From contig NZ_JAOQKI010000035.1 of the NCBI RefSeq assembly GCF_025567465.1, positions 1 through 6,056 of the forward strand: 6,056 nt of DNA. The letters are read 5' to 3'. Positions 4,391 to 6,056 of this stretch are shown piece after piece (the stretch's first letter is position 1; every line of letters starts with the position of its first letter). The translations under genes were made by a program, and so were the position numbers. The stretch is from Roseburia_C amylophila. GTDB taxonomy: Bacteria > Bacillota > Clostridia > Lachnospirales > Lachnospiraceae. Under the pieces are notes generated by a model that saw only the letters and a program-made list of their open reading frames with translations, made no database searches and was not told the origin of the DNA.

Positions 4391-6056
4391 CTATTTTAAT
4401 GAACTCTTACTAATAACTTGATAATCCAATTTCCATGGTTCTTTTATAAATGTCTGCATTATATTATATCCCCCACAATAGGCTCCTCCCTGTGAACCAA
4501 CTGGGCCAGTATAAACAGTTGTTCCTTTGGGTATTTTAATTGCATAAACAGTATCTACAACTGATTCTCCTGTTAATTCACCAGTAATTGTATCAATCCA
4601 CTGTGGCTTAACTGCCGTATCAATTCTCACTTTTGCAACGGATTCTGGTGGTTCTGTTGTAAACCATTGTCCTAATGCTTTATCTGAATTTCCACCCCTA
4701 TAATATATCCTATCTTCTGTAAGAACCTCTACATTATATCTTCCACCATAAAAATTCTTAGCAGGATTTCCTTGGATTTCCGCTAATGGTCCTGGATTTT
4801 CAATCATATTATATTGATAATTAGCTATATCATCTGACCCATATATAACAGTTGTACTACCACTCTCTCCTACATTTCCCAACTGCTGCGGTCTTTTTAC
4901 GTTATTTACTACTTCCAGCTCTGCCCCACTGAGCGTTCCATATGTTGCCATTCCGGTTAGTGAACCAACTACAAAACCTGCCAGTGGACTGTTGGTTGCT
5001 TCTGTCATTCTCTTGTCCACATAGCTGCTGGCTGCCACCGTCAGTCCCTGCTTTGCATACTCTGTTACTACGGCCCTTCCTATGGATGTTCCTGCACTTA
5101 CTGCTGCATTAGCCGCCATTCCTCCTGTCAGTATCAGAGAAGCAGCGATTGTCAAAACATTTCCTATTAAATAATAGAGGTCCGGATTACTGGCAAATAC
5201 TGTATCACGGATTGGATTAACCGATACCAGCCTTGGGTCTCCTGTCACTCCCGCATATATATCCTGACTTCCTTCTACTGCATTTGCACATCCATATGAA
5301 GCTGTGCCTAATCCAATTGCTACAACTCCAACGGTTGTCACCAGTGGAAGTGCCATACCACAGGTTGCTACGACAAGCATTCCTCCCAGAATCATGGTTC
5401 CGACTCCGGCAATCGTCTTCACAATGCCTTCTTCTGTTCTCAGCCTGATAGATTCCTGCCACTGCTGTTGCTGCAGTTCATAGAACTCCTCACAGGAGTT
5501 TACCCTGTCCTTCACCTGCTCGAGATATGTACTTAACATTCCATCCATCATCTGTGCCAGTTGAAAGGGTTCTGTTGCATTCACAAACCGATGCATCATA
5601 TGCACTGATTGTAGCACTACTGCCACCTAACTGTCCACCAATAATACTGCGAAGATAACCTACCATCATATCGATGGGATACATATCTGCATGGCTGTGT
5701 GCCTCTTCATATTCCCCTATCTGTGTGCGGACATTCTGCACTCCGGCAAGCGCATTGTCAAAACAGCTTTCCATACAGGTTGTAGAAAATCTGCCCACAT
5801 CAAGATAAGCAGACAGTTCTCTCTCAATATCCGCTACTTCCTCTGCTACCGCATCAAAGTCTGATCTTGCTCCCTGAATGTTCTCCTCCAGTCCCTCCAT
5901 GGAATCCTGAGACATCTCTGCCATCTGGTCAGAATCAATGTTATAATACCAGTCTGTATAGAGTATAAAGCTGCTCCGGTAGGTTTCTATCGTATCTTTT
6001 ATCATATTTGCAAGATTCATATGATAATCCCACATATAGCTTCTTACATGCTCTGC
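4391..6056 (-). pseudogene. LXG-like polymorphic toxin T3, 5'-partial, frameshifted, ART-like C-terminal domain
   Basis: The gene is open at the window edge (first codons read AEHVRSYMWDY), so its true start lies beyond 6056. The first ~150 visible residues are helical and charged and look like the second half of an LXG-type secretion domain. A hydrophobic, glycine-rich pre-toxin region follows, then SVNPIRDT, LAGFVVGSL and the junction QLGNVGESG. After it comes a 155-residue variable domain with YYRGG, LGQWFTTEPP and IKEPW, which I read as the Arg, Ser/Thr and Glu motifs of an ADP-ribosyltransferase-like toxin. This is an inference from motif layout. Compared with T1, an extra T on the coding strand (AAA at 5585-5587 on the plus strand) shifts the frame after YDASV. 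The shifted frame stops at 5490, and the correct frame resumes at VNATEPFQ and runs to a TAG at 4391. Either the gene is dead or the base is a homopolymer sequencing error. I3 follows 14 nt downstream. Confidence 0.8.
4928..5721. repeat. Direct repeat of toxin body, copy in T3 (partner 1311-2103)
   Basis: The counterpart inside the long T3 gene. It begins at ACTGAGCGTT, where T3 diverges into a shorter linker, and ends at GATAGGGG on the coding strand, where T1 is truncated. Confidence 0.95.

Overview
The window looks like part of a polymorphic-toxin array from a low-GC Gram-positive bacterium (Bacillota, probably a Clostridia/Lachnospiraceae-type gut anaerobe). That assignment rests on AT-rich immunity genes, strong AGGAGG-type ribosome binding sites and an LXG-like toxin architecture. 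It is an inference; no taxonomic marker gene is present. Every gene I can support lies on the minus strand, so transcription runs from position 6056 towards 1.

Layout in transcription order. (1) 6056-4391: an LXG-like toxin, T3, cut by the window edge and broken by one extra base near 5585-5587; its C-terminal domain resembles an ADP-ribosyltransferase. (2) 4376-4062: its probable immunity gene, I3. (3) 4063-3974: a ~90 bp intermodule repeat with a long hairpin (3952-4018), then a short unexplained stretch. (4) 3873-3731: a start-less LXG N-terminal fragment running into 319 Ns (3730-3412). (5) 3411-2742: the 3' part of toxin T2 with a different C-terminal domain. (6) 2728-2210: immunity gene I2. 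(7) 2195-2104: the second copy of the intermodule repeat. (8) 2105-714: toxin T1, which lacks the LXG head and carries a third C-terminal domain. (9) 699-376: immunity gene I1, Imm8-like. (10) about 370-128: a decayed small coding region, probably an older immunity gene. (11) 127-1: non-coding sequence.

The three toxins share a nearly identical pre-toxin body and switch to unrelated C-terminal domains right after the conserved junction QLGNVGESG. Each is followed after 13-14 nt by its own small gene with a strong ribosome binding site. This is the expected design of a secreted LXG/type VII effector whose toxic tip is exchanged by recombination: one full-length gene upstream, and headless toxin-immunity modules stored downstream. 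The intermodule repeat sits exactly where the T1 module was joined, which makes it the most interesting candidate for a recombination or mobility signal. The long repeats also explain the assembly gap and warrant caution about the frameshift.
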